NCBI RefSeq assembly: GCF_014905175.1
Contig: NC_057789.1
Coordinates: forward strand, 30,376,555 to 30,440,554
Direction: 5' to 3'
Length of the DNA: 64,000 bases
From: Aphidius gifuensis
Lineage: Eukaryota > Arthropoda > Insecta > Hymenoptera > Braconidae
Shown: positions 46,991-62,078 of the stretch, piece by piece
How positions within the stretch are numbered: the stretch's first letter is position 1
Layout: every line of letters starts with the position of its first letter
Made by a program: the position numbers and the translations under genes
The notes under the pieces: model-generated
What the model was told of the DNA's origin: nothing
Database searches by the model: none
What the model saw: the letters and a program-made list of their open reading frames with translations, nothing else

Positions 46991-49900
46991 TATAAAAGTG
47001 TATTGAGAGCCGTGGGATATAAATGTGAACCAGGCACATGGAAAAGACGAAATGGAAAAAAAAAAAAACAAATGAAAAGTAGGTCGGTCACCTGGATCAT
47101 GCATGCGTCGTTGAGGAGAATTGCAGGTTCCCGTGTCTTTCAAATGACGCAACATATATATCCACACAAAAAAAGAAGCATATTACAAACACAGACAAAT
47201 GTCAGATCAGACAAACACATTTGTAACAAGAGAGTGTATTTAACAAGTGGGCACTCGCGTCTGACCACTTTCGCAGGTTCCACTGACTGATTAAATTCTC
47301 TCTCTTATTGCTTCAAGAAAAATCCTTTCGTTTTTTTTTCTTTTAAATTAATATTATACATAAAAACTTTTATTTATTACACAAAATTAATATTTAAATA
47401 AAATTATTTTTATAAACGTTTATATAGTGATAAATTTATTTGATAAAATTATTATAATGATAATTATTAAATCAAAAGTATAGGGTAATAATATAACTAT
47501 AGGGAAAGAAAAAAATTTTAAAAAAAATTATTAACACGGTTATTTTATTTTAATGATGATGGAAAATATGTTTATCGATGATTTAGAGATTCTTCGTGTA
47601 AGACACCGTTGCATCTTAAATGAAACAAAAGCCTCAAGCAATTGCGGAAGTTTGTGCTATTATGTTATATAGTGATAAACCAATGCAACGGGTCATATGG
47701 TCAGTCTAGCGTATCGCTAAATTCTTCATGATACCACCACAGGTTTATTGTAGTTTTTTTTTTTATAGTTTATGTTCTTGGCAAATAAATATGAGTATGA
47801 TTTAACGAATAATTTTATTTTTTTAAATTTGATACGTGTGTATTTTACTGAAAAATATATATAATTTTTGTATTTTATAATATGTCATTTATTCTGTATT
47901 GGACATTATGTAACAAGCTTATTATTATCATGCACGTGACTTTTTTATTGGCTGACACCCAACTAACTTGACAAAAAAAATATAAAAAATAATAACAACA
48001 AAAGGCAACCTCATCAATTGATGTTTTTACGTGCGTTAAAAATATTTGTATTCCATTTTCATCAAAAATAATAAATAAGATAAAATTGAGAAAATTTTTT
48101 TCAATTTTTTACGTGATATTTTTTTAATATTTGTATTTTAAAAAAATTTAATAATAAAAATAATATTATTTTTTTATTTTTATGAATATATTTAGTACTG
48201 TTAAAAATTAAGATGAGTAAGTGCCAAGAAATTCTAGGAGCCACTCACGCAATAATTTTTTTTTTCATTCATATTTTTAATGATGTTAAAAAACTCGTTC
48301 GTTTTTTGTGTGAATAAACTAAGTTATTGTATTGGTTGAGAATCAACGTTCCGTTATTGAAGGCTGGCAAAGGCGTCAAATAAAGAAAAAAATAAATAAA
48401 AAAAAAAAAAACTACTCGATAGTGTATATTCACGAAGGATGATCAGAAGATCCGTTGAGGAAAAAAGTGGGTAGAATATAATTTTTGCAATATATTTATT
48501 TACTTCATTGCAGAGTTGAATATTTAGATTTCCTTATGGATAACGAATTTACGAGTATAGGTAAAGAGTTTATCCCTTTTGGCTAATAATAATAATGACC
48601 TAGGGCAAAATGATAAATAAAAAATAAATAAAACAAGTATCTGTATATCGCTAACAACACGTGTACTCTACCTCGTCATTCTCTTTAGGGAATTCAGTGA
48701 TAGCGAAACTTTTTTATTTTATTCTCGACATTTTTATGCAGATATCAACAAATATATATTTATTTTGATGATAATAAATTTAATAGCAGAAAATAAAAAT
48801 TAAAAATTCCATGTGTAAAAATTTTTAGGTCAATAATTTTTAGATAAAAATATAATATCAAATTTGTATATTTTATTTTTTTAATTTTTCTTTATAAATA
48901 AATCAATATTTTTAATTCATTTCTATGCATATACAAATATATATATATTATTTATAAAAAGCTCGAGAATAAATATGAAAAACATATTTTTGTTTTATCG
49001 AATTTCATTTCATACAATGCAATTTTATTTACAATTGAGAAAGAAAAAATAAAAAAAAATTTCGTCATATCAATATGTTTCAAAAGAACTGAAATAATAT
49101 TTGTCGATATTGTAAAATGTTCACGATTGTAATTGAGAACTTTTATTTTTATTAACAAAAGAATAAAAAAATTTTCTTGCAATATTTTATTGGTATTTTT
49201 GTATTCTTTATTTATTTTTTTTTATTGTTAAATTTATAGTCGAAATAAAATAATGACTTTTACAATGAAATGATCTATGAGATTTCTTTATTTTTCAAAT
49301 GAAATTTAGAATTAAATACTACACATTTGAGTGAGGAAGAAAAAAAAAATGGTAATAACAAAAAAAATAAAATAAAATAAAATAAATCAATTGTGAAATA
49401 TAATTTCAATTGTCAATATTAAATCAATGGTTATAAAACAATACACACGTGTTACATTAAAAGTCACCTTTCAAATAATATATATAATTTTTATTACATG
49501 CGTTGGTAGATAAAACAGGTGTGGAGAAAAACTGTGGTTCGATGAAACGCGTCATCGTCAACTACTGTAATTTACCATCAACAAAATTATAACCACCACA
49601 CACATATTGATATATAAAACCGGTTATCAATAAAAGCTACAGGCAAGTCATTAATAATTCCATTGTTTATTATTATTTATTTATTTTTTTCTAACGATTG
49701 ATTTTTTACTTTGATGCTTGGTAAAAGCCTCTCAACAACTCATCACACACCTGAGAGAAATTTCAAAGTGATTTTTCATTTTTAAAAATCGTGATCAACA
49801 CGTAAACAAATACAATATATCCCGATAAAATAATATGCTTTTACAATTTTTTTTCTCTTTATTTTTAGTTATTTAAAAATTGATAAAAATTATTAAACAA

Positions 49901-52900
49901 AAAATATATTTAAAATATTTTATATAGTTTTTTTTTTTAGTTATTTAATTTAGAAAGTTTTTCATTTTTTATCTATACGAAAGAGGATGTTTTTTTTTTT
50001 TTTTTTGATACAAGCATTAAATAGTTTCATTCATGATTATCTATACTGTGTTTACAAAGTTTAATCCAAGAAAACTTTTATATCTTGTAACATATCAACT
50101 TGACTTTCCCCACATTCCACATTAGATTGAAGATTAAATGATGAATTTTTATTATTATTTTTTTGAACAATTAAATAAAATTTATTTAAAAAATAAAATG
50201 TATTAATCAATTTGAACATTTATGGACCAACAAGGAATTAAATTTTCTGTGTCAAAGTTTATCTGTCATTTAGAATTATTTGTTTTGAAAAAGAAAATAA
50301 AAAAGATTTATTTTTCTTTATTTAACACGTTGAGTAATGAATTAAATTTTTTTTTTTCCAATTTCCTACGCATTGCAGATTAGAGGTGGGTTGTCGTCAC
50401 GTATCTTTTTCGATCAGACATACACACCTGTTATATAAAAAATTGAGCAATAAGCAGATCTTGAGTTTGAAAATTTTTTATTTATTATTTTTTTTTTTTT
50501 TGAATATCTAAAATCTTTAAATTGCTACTGTATAAAAAAAATTCCAATATGCATTGTACAAGTATCATTATCATATATGTAAGTTACCAATAAAATTTTG
50601 TGTTTATTTGTGATTATTCTGAATATTGTCGTTAACTAAAGCTCTACGATATAGCTTGTGCATTTCTATGTGGGAACAACTGGTACAATATAAACTCAAA
50701 CTTTACTATACAGGATGTTAACGATATATTTTACTTTTGTGAATCGCCTGAATGAGACTAGCCAAATAACAATAAATTGATGCTCATCCAATTTTGTTTT
50801 TTTTTTTTCCTTTGAATTTGTACAAAAGATATAATTTTTGCTTTACACTGCTTGATTGTTTTTTTCTTTATTTCATTCGTGTGTGCAATTTTCGAGGGCT
50901 CTCACAATTGTCCTGTCAACAATTAAAAACCTACTTCCTTACATTCCAAGCACACCACTTCCGAAGTAAAACTATAAGTGAATAATTTGGTCGGTAAAAC
51001 TTTCTTTGTTCTTTGCTCGTATTGTACAACTCGCATAGAAAAAAAAATAAAAGAAAAAAACAATGATCAAGTAATTTACACATACCATCAAATGCAAAAA
51101 ATACAATTTATCTAACAAAACATCATCAAAAACAATTGCAAATGCTTTGTTTTAGTGTCCAACTATATATACCGTCAACACAGTTCATGTAGTTCATGTA
51201 GAGCAACCAAATAAACGAAAAAAAAAAAAAAAACAGTTCAATGCTCAGACAGATTCTTTTGTCTTCATCTTAAAAACTTCATTTCAAACCGGTTAATAAA
51301 CAACATGATACCGCTACACTGAAAAGTGGTTCATTTTTTTCTTTTACAATAATAAAAAAAAAAAAAAAAAATACAAAACAAACTGAAGCCTTAATTTAAT
51401 ATTTTTAAAAAATATACATTTGCTTGAATTAAATATACATTTCAAATAATGAAATGAAAATTATTTAACCAAGTATATTTATACTGTACAGTCATATGTA
51501 TATCAAATCCGGTCTTGATCATCTCTCGCGGGCATAAAACCCTTTCGATATATAAGTAAAAAAAAAAAATAATAAAGTGGGCGAGGCAAAACACAGCGGG
51601 TGTTCAGCGTAAATGGCCAAACTCATTGATATATGCTCCAGGTATTTATGAATAAGGCCACCGGGCATCTTTCTCGATGACATTAATGAGAAAATAGCGC
51701 GGACACATTAACATCAGAATAGTTGGAGCATATATTTGTAATGATTATATGTATATACAATCATTACGAGAAATCGTCGCCGCCAATATATACCAATAAT
51801 TTTTTTTTTTTTTTTGCTTTGTTAATTTTAATAACAACAGTATCAACCAACCAATTTATTTAAAATACAAAGGCCCTTTAAATTTTTTTTTTTTCTTCTT
51901 GATTTTTTATTAAATCGATTGTTTGTATTTATATTTATTTACACATACTATAGAAGTCATTGATTTTAATTCAACACTTTATTTAATAAATGCTACTTGA
52001 TGTTAATAAATGCTACAAGTAAAATGAAAAAATAAATAAACTCGAAAGAATTTTATGCATTGAACATAGTGATGGCATTCCATTGTCATGGTGAGACTTT
52101 CTCATGTAGTTACCGCAGAATCTAGTTTGTATTTATACGCACAAAATTTTATAATACTTTTGTAATCTAACTAAAACTGTTATTATATTATAAAGAAATG
52201 CCTTTTTTTTTTTTTTTTCATTTTTACGCAAGACGTTAAGTAGTTATAAAGTATATGCAATATATAAAAATATATATACTATATAAAGAGATGTGAATTT
52301 TTTTACAAACACGTAATACTCTGGTAAAGTCACCTGGGATATATTATTTACTCTTTAAAAATGGTCACACGCAATGTGAAAGGATAGAAGCTATTCGTCA
52401 CGATGAAATTTCATTAATGTCGGTACAACTTCACGGAGTTTCAACTCTCCAAGTGCACTCCAGGGATTTAAATAAAGCCGAGTATTATTTATTTTTATTT
52501 ATTTATTTTCATTTGAACAATTTGAAAAAAAAAATTAAGAAAAAAAAAAAAACTAAGTATTTATTTATTTACAGAAGTTGAAAATAATTTTATGATAAAC
52601 AACACTTTGTAAAATAAAATAAAAATATTTCAGTTTTATTTTTAATGAAAATAAAAAAGAAATAAAAAATATTGTTACTAAATTGCACAAAGTATATATA
52701 TGTCATGTAATAAATATTAAAAAAATGATAAAATTGTTTTTTTTTTCTTAATTTTCAAGGCCTGTATAGTTAATGGGAAAATACATAGCAGAAAATATGA
52801 GACAACATAAATTTTTAAGTGTAAACATTTTAGATATCTTGAGAGACACTTGAAAATTTTTATGGTTAATAGTAGCTGCGAAATATCAGCAGTGTTGCTG

Positions 52901-55900
52901 CATTGTGTAGGATTGTAAATATTATCTTGACCACTATGAGCAATAAAAACGTTCATACATTATCCGAGTATAACATTTTACAACACTAGAAATATTGGTG
53001 TAAATACTGCACTTAGATATTAAAACGTCGCATATTTAGGTTTAATTTTGCTGTTGAAAATTTTGAGGTCAAATTAATTTTATGCGTTTATATATTAATA
53101 TACATGTCATCTATTGTGGTTAAAATCCGTAAATTATTCGAGTAACTTAAAAAAAAATATTTATTTTGTTTAATTAAAAATGACAATTTATTTATCATGG
53201 TTTATTAATTTTTTCGTTTTTTTTAATTCAACAAAATATAAGCAATATATAAAAAAATATTGATTCAACAACTGCATTTGAAAATACACAGTGAAAATGT
53301 TTGCTATTAATTAAAATATTTATCTAGTTATTTTTTTTTTAATTTATATATGAATATCCATGTGTTAATGACTACCGAGAGATGAAAAATTCCCTGGCGA
53401 GTTGTTTATTTGAACAAATGTCAATAGAATATTATTCTGTAAATATTTTTGGTTTCATTTATTAAATAAATATCGATTTTCAAATAATCCAGTTGTTTAT
53501 ATAGACTAATAATTACTCGTATCGTCGGCAAATCAGTACCAGTATAATGGAGTGGATATATATCCATTTGATATATAAAAATACGTGTCCTTCGTATGAC
53601 GTGACCCTGAATGAAGAGCCATGAAAGATACATGTTCTGTAAACACATTTCAATGGTTAATTACCAGTGCGTACATACATATATATATTAAATGGAATTC
53701 AACATTGATGATCCATTTTACCAAGTACAAAACCATCAACTACTTTGTATTAAAGAAATTAAAAAAAATTTATATATGAAAAAAAAGTGAGTGGTATATA
53801 TAAAAAGAGTTTTAAAAAGAATTCAAACAAATAACACGGTGTTTATCTTGAACTATTTATATACCTTAAGGGAGTGACAGAAGAGTTAAAAAAAAAAAAT
53901 GCAGACCTTCGATTAATAAGAATTCATTGCAATATATACTGCGTGGTTCTAATTATTTTTTATCTTTGTTAATTTTACGGTTTAAAAATTGATGCTTCAA
54001 CAAGATGCTTTTTATTTTTATATAGAATATTGAAGATAAAAAAATTAGCTGATACTAATTAGACAAAAAAAAAAAGGAATCAATTTGATTAAATAAAATA
54101 AGTGCAAGTGATTTTAATCGTAAATAATAATGCAATTTATTTTGTTGCACACTCGAGGGCAATATTTTTAAAAAACATTATTTAATATTTATATAATGTG
54201 TGTGTGTCTTTCAACTGTCTGGCACATGACAGTATAAAAAGGAAATTACATTGGGGTTAACTGATTTTCATGAAATGAAATGAAATATATAGAGCTTCTT
54301 CACGTCAAAACATCATATTAAAATGTTATTATTATTAAAGCTTTTTAATGTTTAATAAGATGATGAGTCGAGATACATACTTATCAAATTTTTAAAAATA
54401 AAACGAATAAAATATAAATATATAAGATTAAATTTAAAATAATTGAATTTTGTTTTTTTTTTTTTTTTAAATTTCCATAGATATAAAATGCATTTTTTAA
54501 AATGACAAATAATAATTCTATAAATGGTGCAATATGCTAAAAAAAAAAATGTGATTTGTAAGAAGAATAACTGAAATTTTTATTCTAATATTTTTATAGT
54601 CACTTTAGTGCATTGAGAATGGAAAATTATAATGCTATATTCAAAATGAAAGGTTATGATAGTCCCGAGAAAATCGAAGATTCGTTTCACGAGTATAAAC
54701 TGCAGCTTATATCAGAATAAAGAATCTTTTTATCATCTAGAAGTAGGTGGATGAATATGCCTGTTGCGTGTATAAGTATCTTCAATTTATTTTTTATTTT
54801 ATTTTTTTTTAAATTCGGGGTAGCAAAGTTTGAATCTTCAAGATCAATCAGTGATATCTAACCTACTGTAAATATTATGGTCATAAGTTTTAAAATAACA
54901 GATATTTCATATTTTATAGAAAAAAAAAAAAATGAAGGATCATAGTGTACTATGAATCATTGAATCATGAAATTGCATTTAATCGAGTATTTAATCACTG
55001 AAAAATATTGGACCATTTCAAAATTTTATGCTTTTAAAAATTTGCTTTTGTGTTTATGAAAATTCTCCTTCTATTCGAAAACCCATCAGTAATTTTTTTT
55101 TTCAAATTTGTAGAGCAGATAGAGACTCTCAAAAAAATTTTTAAATAATGAAAAATCATAAAAAAATTTATATTGACCGGATATATCAGCTAAATTGTTT
55201 TACATCCGACTTGCATGTCACCAGCATCACTGTGCACATCCAGGATCTTGTCAGATCCGGTTGAAGAGACAAATGCCTAATATATATCGATAAAAATACC
55301 ATTTCCTGTTATCAATTTGCATTGTAAAAAAATATTGACAGCACGAAAAAAGATGTAATTTTTACATGACAATGTTAAATTAATAAATTTTTTTTTTCAT
55401 TATAACAGTGATACAATAATTCTGATTTACGAAAAATTCTGCTAAAACTTTAGTAATTAAAAAAAAAAAAAAATAGCAATGAATAATAATGAGAAAAAAA
55501 AAAAATTAAATACTCAAAACGATTTATTCAAGAAGATTTCCAAAGAAATTAAGTTCTTTGATAAACACGTCAGTTTCTCAACTTTAATTGTCTATCTCTA
55601 TATATTGCCTTGTATTTTTTTATTTTATATTTATTTTGTTTATGTAATTTGTTTTTTTCATTTTAATTGTTGCTCATTTCTCAGAAAAAGTAGAATGTTA
55701 ATTGTAAACATCTATTGTTAATAAAAATTTTATCGAAGTAAACAACTATCGATATTCTTCTATATATACACCAAAGGTATAACATAAAAGTTGATTGCCC
55801 TTTGGTTCCTGTCATTCATATATAAACACAAACACACACACTTTTATATGACACACTCAAACATGTACAAGATTCAGGAAACTTTATATTTTTTTTCGTT

Positions 55901-58900
55901 CATTTTATACGATTATATTAAAAGTTGTTAGGTGGCAGTATAGAAAAGAGACATGAATACTTGTTTGTCCGGACATGTAAACCAGTTTTCAAGGTATAGA
56001 CATGCTTGCAAGTGTTGTGCACGCAATTTGATATAGATGATGAAATAAAAACATTGGTGATAATAAAAAAATATAATGATAATAATAAAAAATTTATTAT
56101 TGAGAGGGAAATGATGATGATGATCATATAGACAGATGTTGTTTGAATTTTGCCATTAATAAGAAAATTATTTTTTCTCACCTGACTATTTCTATTTTGG
56201 TCAAAGCCATAAAATTTTATTTTTAGTTTGATTAAAGTGTTTAGGCTGAGACAAACAATTACCTAAGAAAAAAAAATCTTTATTTAAAATTAATTAAATT
56301 TAATTAATAATAATTATATTTTTAAATAAAAATTATTTAATTCAGTCAACACGATGTATTATTTTACTTCTAATGGGCATCATAATAAACGCATAACACC
56401 TAACAAGCAAAGCACGATAAAGAAAAAAAAAAAAATTAAGTAGACAGTTAATGATCATGGTTATTCACATTGTTGTATTGCGTGTTCGAGTTTAATTCAC
56501 TTGCACTCCTGTTGCATTATCCAACAGTGGCTAGAAAATTCTAATTTAGTTCCCACAATATCAAACAAATATCCGACACACAATATAGTGCATCATCAGT
56601 TAGATATTGTTACAACACACATATTGCAAACACGTGAATATTTAAAAAAAAATTATATTTCAAAGAAACGCTGTATTTTATTTTTCCATTGTGATTTTAT
56701 TTTTATTAAAAATTATTTCCCGCACTCAATTTGATAATTAACACAGTCTATAAAATAATATTTAAAAAAAAACTTTCAATAGCTTTTTTTGTGTTTCATC
56801 ATTTATAAATTATTTTATAAAATTTAACAGAATATGTAGGTTAATAAATCATCAATTTATGACTCCTCATTTATTCGTCAGAATTTCTTGTGGTAAGCCA
56901 TTAAACAAAAAAAAAAAAATTTAGGTCATGTATTATTACAAGACAACTACAGGAAATAATAAGCCATATTTACTAAAGACTTAAATATTTATTTAATAAT
57001 AATCTGAGTATATCTTAAACAAAAAACATTTTTTTTTTCCAAACAATGAAAAGGTTTTTTTACCAGTATATTCAGTTGTTTATTTTAAAAAATTTTTTTT
57101 CCCATCACATTGTGAATGATAAGAGAATAATTTATTGTCAATAAATATGAAAATGATGGTTAACCTTTAATGTTAAATTGAAACTATGTGAATTGTTAAT
57201 AAATCGATGAATATATATGAAAACGGAAGCTATGTAGGTATGTATACATAATACATATATGAACAATACATTTATAAAAAATATATATATCGAATATGTA
57301 TATAGACAATATAGTTTATAAAGTTTCCATTAGAGTGAATTGACTTTCAATAATAGAAGCACGTGACTTGAAACCACAGACGAATATAATGTTGAGAGTA
57401 TTCTCGATATATATAGAGACATTATGGAATGACAGTATACTAAAAACGATTCCAATATGAATTTTTTTTTTTAATTTTTTTCATATGCCTTGTGGCAAAC
57501 ACGACAATCGTGTAATCGTACTTAAAACTTTTATATTATCATCATATAGAAACGCTAAAAGTACGCAGTAAAGAAAAGATGGGTAATTTTCGTAATTGGG
57601 CCATCTAGAAAATCACATTGCTAATTTTTTTTTATACATGTTTTTTTTTTTAAATTAAAAAAAAAAAACCAGATCACGTATCAAAAAAAAAAAAAATTAT
57701 ATTCAAGCAAATTGATGGTTTTTTTTTTTTTTTTAGATAATTTTATACATAAACTTGTATGTTTATTTTATTTGTAATAATCGTATTATTTATTATTGGT
57801 TATTTTTCTATATATTTATGTTGATTAAGATATTACGTAATTTATACAATTTCATGTTTGATATACATCTTTTAAAAAAGCATTAAATTGGAATCACGAT
57901 TTTATTTATATATTTATATATATAAAAAATATTCATCAGGGTATTAAACTTGTTTTTTTTTTGTTTTTTAAAAAAGCAGCGTGAAAGCCAGTTTTTAGTT
58001 GAGAAAAAAAAATTAAAAGTGTATGATTGGTTGGTGTTCAAAGACGATGATAGCAGCTTTTATGATGTACAAACTGTATCAAATATAATAGTACTTATTC
58101 AAAAAGATCACAGAAAAACTTTTAACCACAAAACTCTTTCATTTGCCACATCTTCTTTTAATGGTAAAAATAAAAAAATTGTTCATTTCTTGATTGTGTG
58201 TGTGTGTGATTTTTTTATGAATTTTATAAATATTCATGACTATCACAGAATGTATTTATTAAACTTTTTTTATAAAATTCCTTTTTTGTGGTAAAGCAGT
58301 TGAGAAAAAAAAAAAATAAATAAATAATAAATTCGAGGTTTTTATACTGTTGAAGCAGTTATATTGTTGAATATGTGACCAAAACAAGCATCAATTGGAA
58401 ATTGAATGGAAAAAAAATATAAAAACAGGGAGAGACGGTCGCGTGTTCAGGTGATACACGAAGATGTGATGAGGCTATGATTGTCTCAGTAAGATTTGAA
58501 AGAAAAAAAAATATGTATGCTCGTATTTCACCCACCAGTCTTCTTCTTCATCATGCAGCATCATCGTTTTGTTACTGATAAACACGTTTTTTTTTCAAAC
58601 TGTATGAACTATTCATGGATCCATCCACTGTTTATATGATTCCATCAACCACATATGCCTCAAGGTAATATAATAGTGATCTTCACATTTGCATTAATAT
58701 ATGTTGTGTGTGTGGCACGTTTATATATATTCAACATTTATAAATTGTAAGCATAGTGATGTTCCCTCTGGCTTTTGCGTCAAGGTTTTAAGTGTCTTCA
58801 TATTTGCAATATGAAAATATTAAAGAAAATAAAAGTAAAAGAAAAAAAAAAAAACAAATAGACAAGTTGAATGAAACAATGCTTCATAATAAATTAATTT

Positions 58901-60789
58901 CGTAATTAATCAAAATTTCTTAATGTTGAAATTATATCCACTTGTATTATTGTATTTTCAATTTTTTAATTGGTTTTTTCGTTCATTATTCTAAATTTTT
59001 AAATTTTTAAATTTATGGCAAATTAAAATGTATTTTTAATAAAAGTTAAAAACCAATGGTGCATTAACAATATACGTTATTAATATTTAATTTATATAAA
59101 ATGTATTTTTGATAAAATTTAAATAACATAAATATATTATATAGGTATTTATATATACAATAATAAATATAAAATTTGTTACGAAATAATGTTATGTTTG
59201 TTAGAAATACTGTGAGAAACTCGTACTTATGTCAATATGTTATTTTAAAAAATTAACTTGGATCAATGACAGGTGAGAGGGCGAGTGTATTTTATTCTTC
59301 ATCTGTCTGTCAATCAATACATATTTTTTCCTACTTTAAGTATATGCAGTTTGTTATATTATATATTTAACCAATTTTTCAATGAATTGACCTGGAACGG
59401 TGGTGATTTTGCCTTTGGGAAAATAAATGTTCAAGAATCTACACAGTAAATTCAATGAGAATAATTGTATCTCGATCGTGGAAACGTAATACATAGTTCT
59501 GATAAATATTTTACCAAATAAGGAAAACTAACTGTTTTATATTGATTGTTAAATATCAAATGTGAATTGATCACATGTATACAATATTGTTAGTTAATTT
59601 TTACTTTATTATTTCGAATTTAAATTTATATTTATCTATCAATTGTGTGAAATAGTAGATTAATTTTTTTTTTCTTTTATTTTTCAAATTCTGCAAAAAT
59701 TAATTTCAACCACACCTTGTACATAAATAAATAAAAAAAATTTCTAATAAAGATTTGTTTTTAAATTTTGAGAATACTTTTTTAAACTTTCATAATTATT
59801 TTTTTTATTTTCAAACTATATTTATTTTGTCAACTCTAAAATAATAATTGAAAAACGGAAATATAAAATAATAATTGTGAGGTTTAATAGTCCTATGTTG
59901 ATAATAATTCATAAATATATATATGTCTCTGCATAACCAGACCAAATATATTATATAGGTGATATGCGTTCAATTTTTTATGGGAATAACCAGAGCGCAA
60001 AATGCATTTCTGGTGCACAGCATTGCCTTGCCGGGAAGTTACGATTTCATCGCATTTAACAAATATAGAAAAAATATAAATAAAAATTCCATTGTTATTA
60101 CTATATGGGTTCGTGATTTTTTTTTTTTTTTTCTTTTTTAAAGAGGAAGTGCGTTGGAACTGGGTTATTCTGCAGAATAATTTTTCGTTGGTAATTTTTT
60201 TCATTATTGAAATCAGTTTTATAATCGGATTTTCTCGCGGTACTTTTGCTCTAATATTATAAAAATATATAATATGGTGAAAATGGAAAAAATAATATTA
60301 TCATGTTTTTTCAGTAAAAAGCAGCTATTTTTCTTGAATTTTATTTCTCGGAATATATTATTCGCTTTAAACAATATGTAATAATGAACTCCTATATTTT
60401 ATATAATATTAGAAGGAGAAAAATAATCATTGGTGCAGGTTGAGCCGTTATTTGATATATACGTGAATTCGACCATAAATACTTTGATAAATCCTTGAAT
60501 AATATTAATTTTTCATGGTCTTGCATTTGTGTTCACTCAAGTATAAACTAAAATTCATGAGCATATCACAAATTTCCGCCTTAATGATAGATCATATATA
60601 TATATTTTAATTGAATCACTACTATCTATCTATAATTGTTTATATATATATTTTCAACTTGTCAAACTTTTATTTAAAAAAAAATATGTATTTTTAAAAT
60701 ACTAGTCTTATATCAATTATTTTTCCGAGCGTCTTTATGAGAAAGCATTTCTAATTAAATTAAGATTTATTCATTTTGGTAAAGCTTAC
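46991..60789. other. Large non-coding interval, probably intronic
   Basis: Nearly 14 kb without a recognisable exon. The background is AT-rich with long homopolymers. More complex patches occur at 47000-47290, 47560-47740, 49490-49640, 51490-51790, 52320-52480, 55195-55290, 58420-58570 and 59980-60060. One, at 51629-51735, has a 12-bp perfect stem. Short ORFs here are not family-like. Confidence 0.45.
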
Positions 60790-60861
60790 CTTCCCTCACA
60801 GTGCAAGTATTATTAAATTATCAAAGATGTATTGGCTACAGCCAGAATAAAGATGACTTAC
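60790..60861 (-). other. Candidate 72-nt non-coding exon / recursive splice site
   Basis: On the minus strand a pyrimidine-rich acceptor (TATTTTTTTGTTACAG, ending at 60862) is directly followed by GTAAGT, a perfect donor. A second donor, GGGAAG|GTAAGC, lies 72 bases further. All frames across the 72 bases contain stops, so it would be a 5' UTR exon or a ratchet exon of the large minus-strand intron suggested by 26683-26761. The splice signals are strong; the parent gene is unknown. Confidence 0.4.
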
Positions 60862-62078
60862 CTGTAACAAAAAAATAAAAACATAATTAATTTAATTTGA
60901 TAAATTACGATAAAATGTATTAAAAATAATTTTAAAAATTATATAATTTCAATGAAAATAAATTAAAGTGTTGAATAATATAATCAAAAAGCCCGCCAAA
61001 GTCGATCGATAACTTGAGCCAAGTTAACTTGGTGTATAAAAAAAAATCATCACCAGCCACAGTCGCCACCAACGGAAAAAGATGGTTCAACAATCAACAT
61101 GGCCACTACGTGACCTCATTCATCGCTCTTTGTAAATTTTTATATTCATGGACTAACTATGTTCATCTGTAAATTATTTACACATTATTGCATGGTGTAG
61201 TTTTCCACTCATATTGAAGAAAAATATACATAAATGAATAACGGTTACGAGCACGTGTAAATTGCTCATTTTACATCAAAGTGTTTACGTGAAAAACGAG
61301 TTAAAAAAATAAATAATAAAAAACAGGTAAACACCAAGACCTACGTAACAATAACAGCAGGCAATGTGTTGTGTGGTGATAATGTGATAAAGAAATGACA
61401 CCACAACACGTAGTAAATTAAACAAGTGCCACAACAAGTCACGTGTCAAATAATTTTGGTTAACATACAAAATAACAAACACATGCGCAATGATATAAAT
61501 TATCATATTGTGGCGGTAAATTTATTTAAATAAATTTAATTATAAATAATTTGTAAGTTCTGCTAATTTTTTAATTTTTAATATTTATATTTTCACCAGC
61601 AAAATGAAAGTTTAAAATAATTTAATCAAGGAAAAAAAAATAATAAAGTTACGTAAAATAATAATTTAGTTTTTAATTAAATTATAAATATAATATATTA
61701 ATTAATCATAATTAGTATATCATCACAAAGCGAAAAATTTAATTTATAAAATTAAAAAACATTTATAAAAAATTGTTTTTGTTATTTTTTTTGTGGATAA
61801 AAGTTTTTTTTTTTTTTTTGCATAGCACCTAATGTGTATGCACGTGCAAAACAACCTTGACATTTAGTGGCACACGATCACTCTCTGGGTAATTTTAGAA
61901 AGGTAATATACACAATACAAAACGTATAACGGAACATCATGTTACCGCTGTAAATATTTTTTAATAGTCAAATTCAAAAAATAATTTTTTTTTTCCGTTC
62001 CAAATTATGACCTATAATATATTTTGAAATTTGCAGATAATTTATTTGACAGAAAATACAACACTAAATTAAATTTAA
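60862..62078. promoter_or_regulatory. Presumed divergent promoter region before the C15orf61 homologue
   Basis: More complex patches lie at 61005-61140 and 61310-61510. The first holds a perfect 14-base palindrome CCAAGTTAACTTGG (61019-61032). These may be the 5' end of the hypothetical minus-strand gene. The plus-strand C15orf61 homologue has an acceptor-like TTTGCAG at about 62036, so its leader probably has an upstream exon in this interval. Confidence 0.35.

Noticed and set aside
46781..47290. Overlapping 60-95-aa ORFs on both strands next to the right direct repeat
   Set aside because: No family similarity, and frames are open on both strands as in the related left patch.
50794..50985. 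ORF beginning with poly-Phe
   Set aside because: Low-complexity start, no domain and no splice context.
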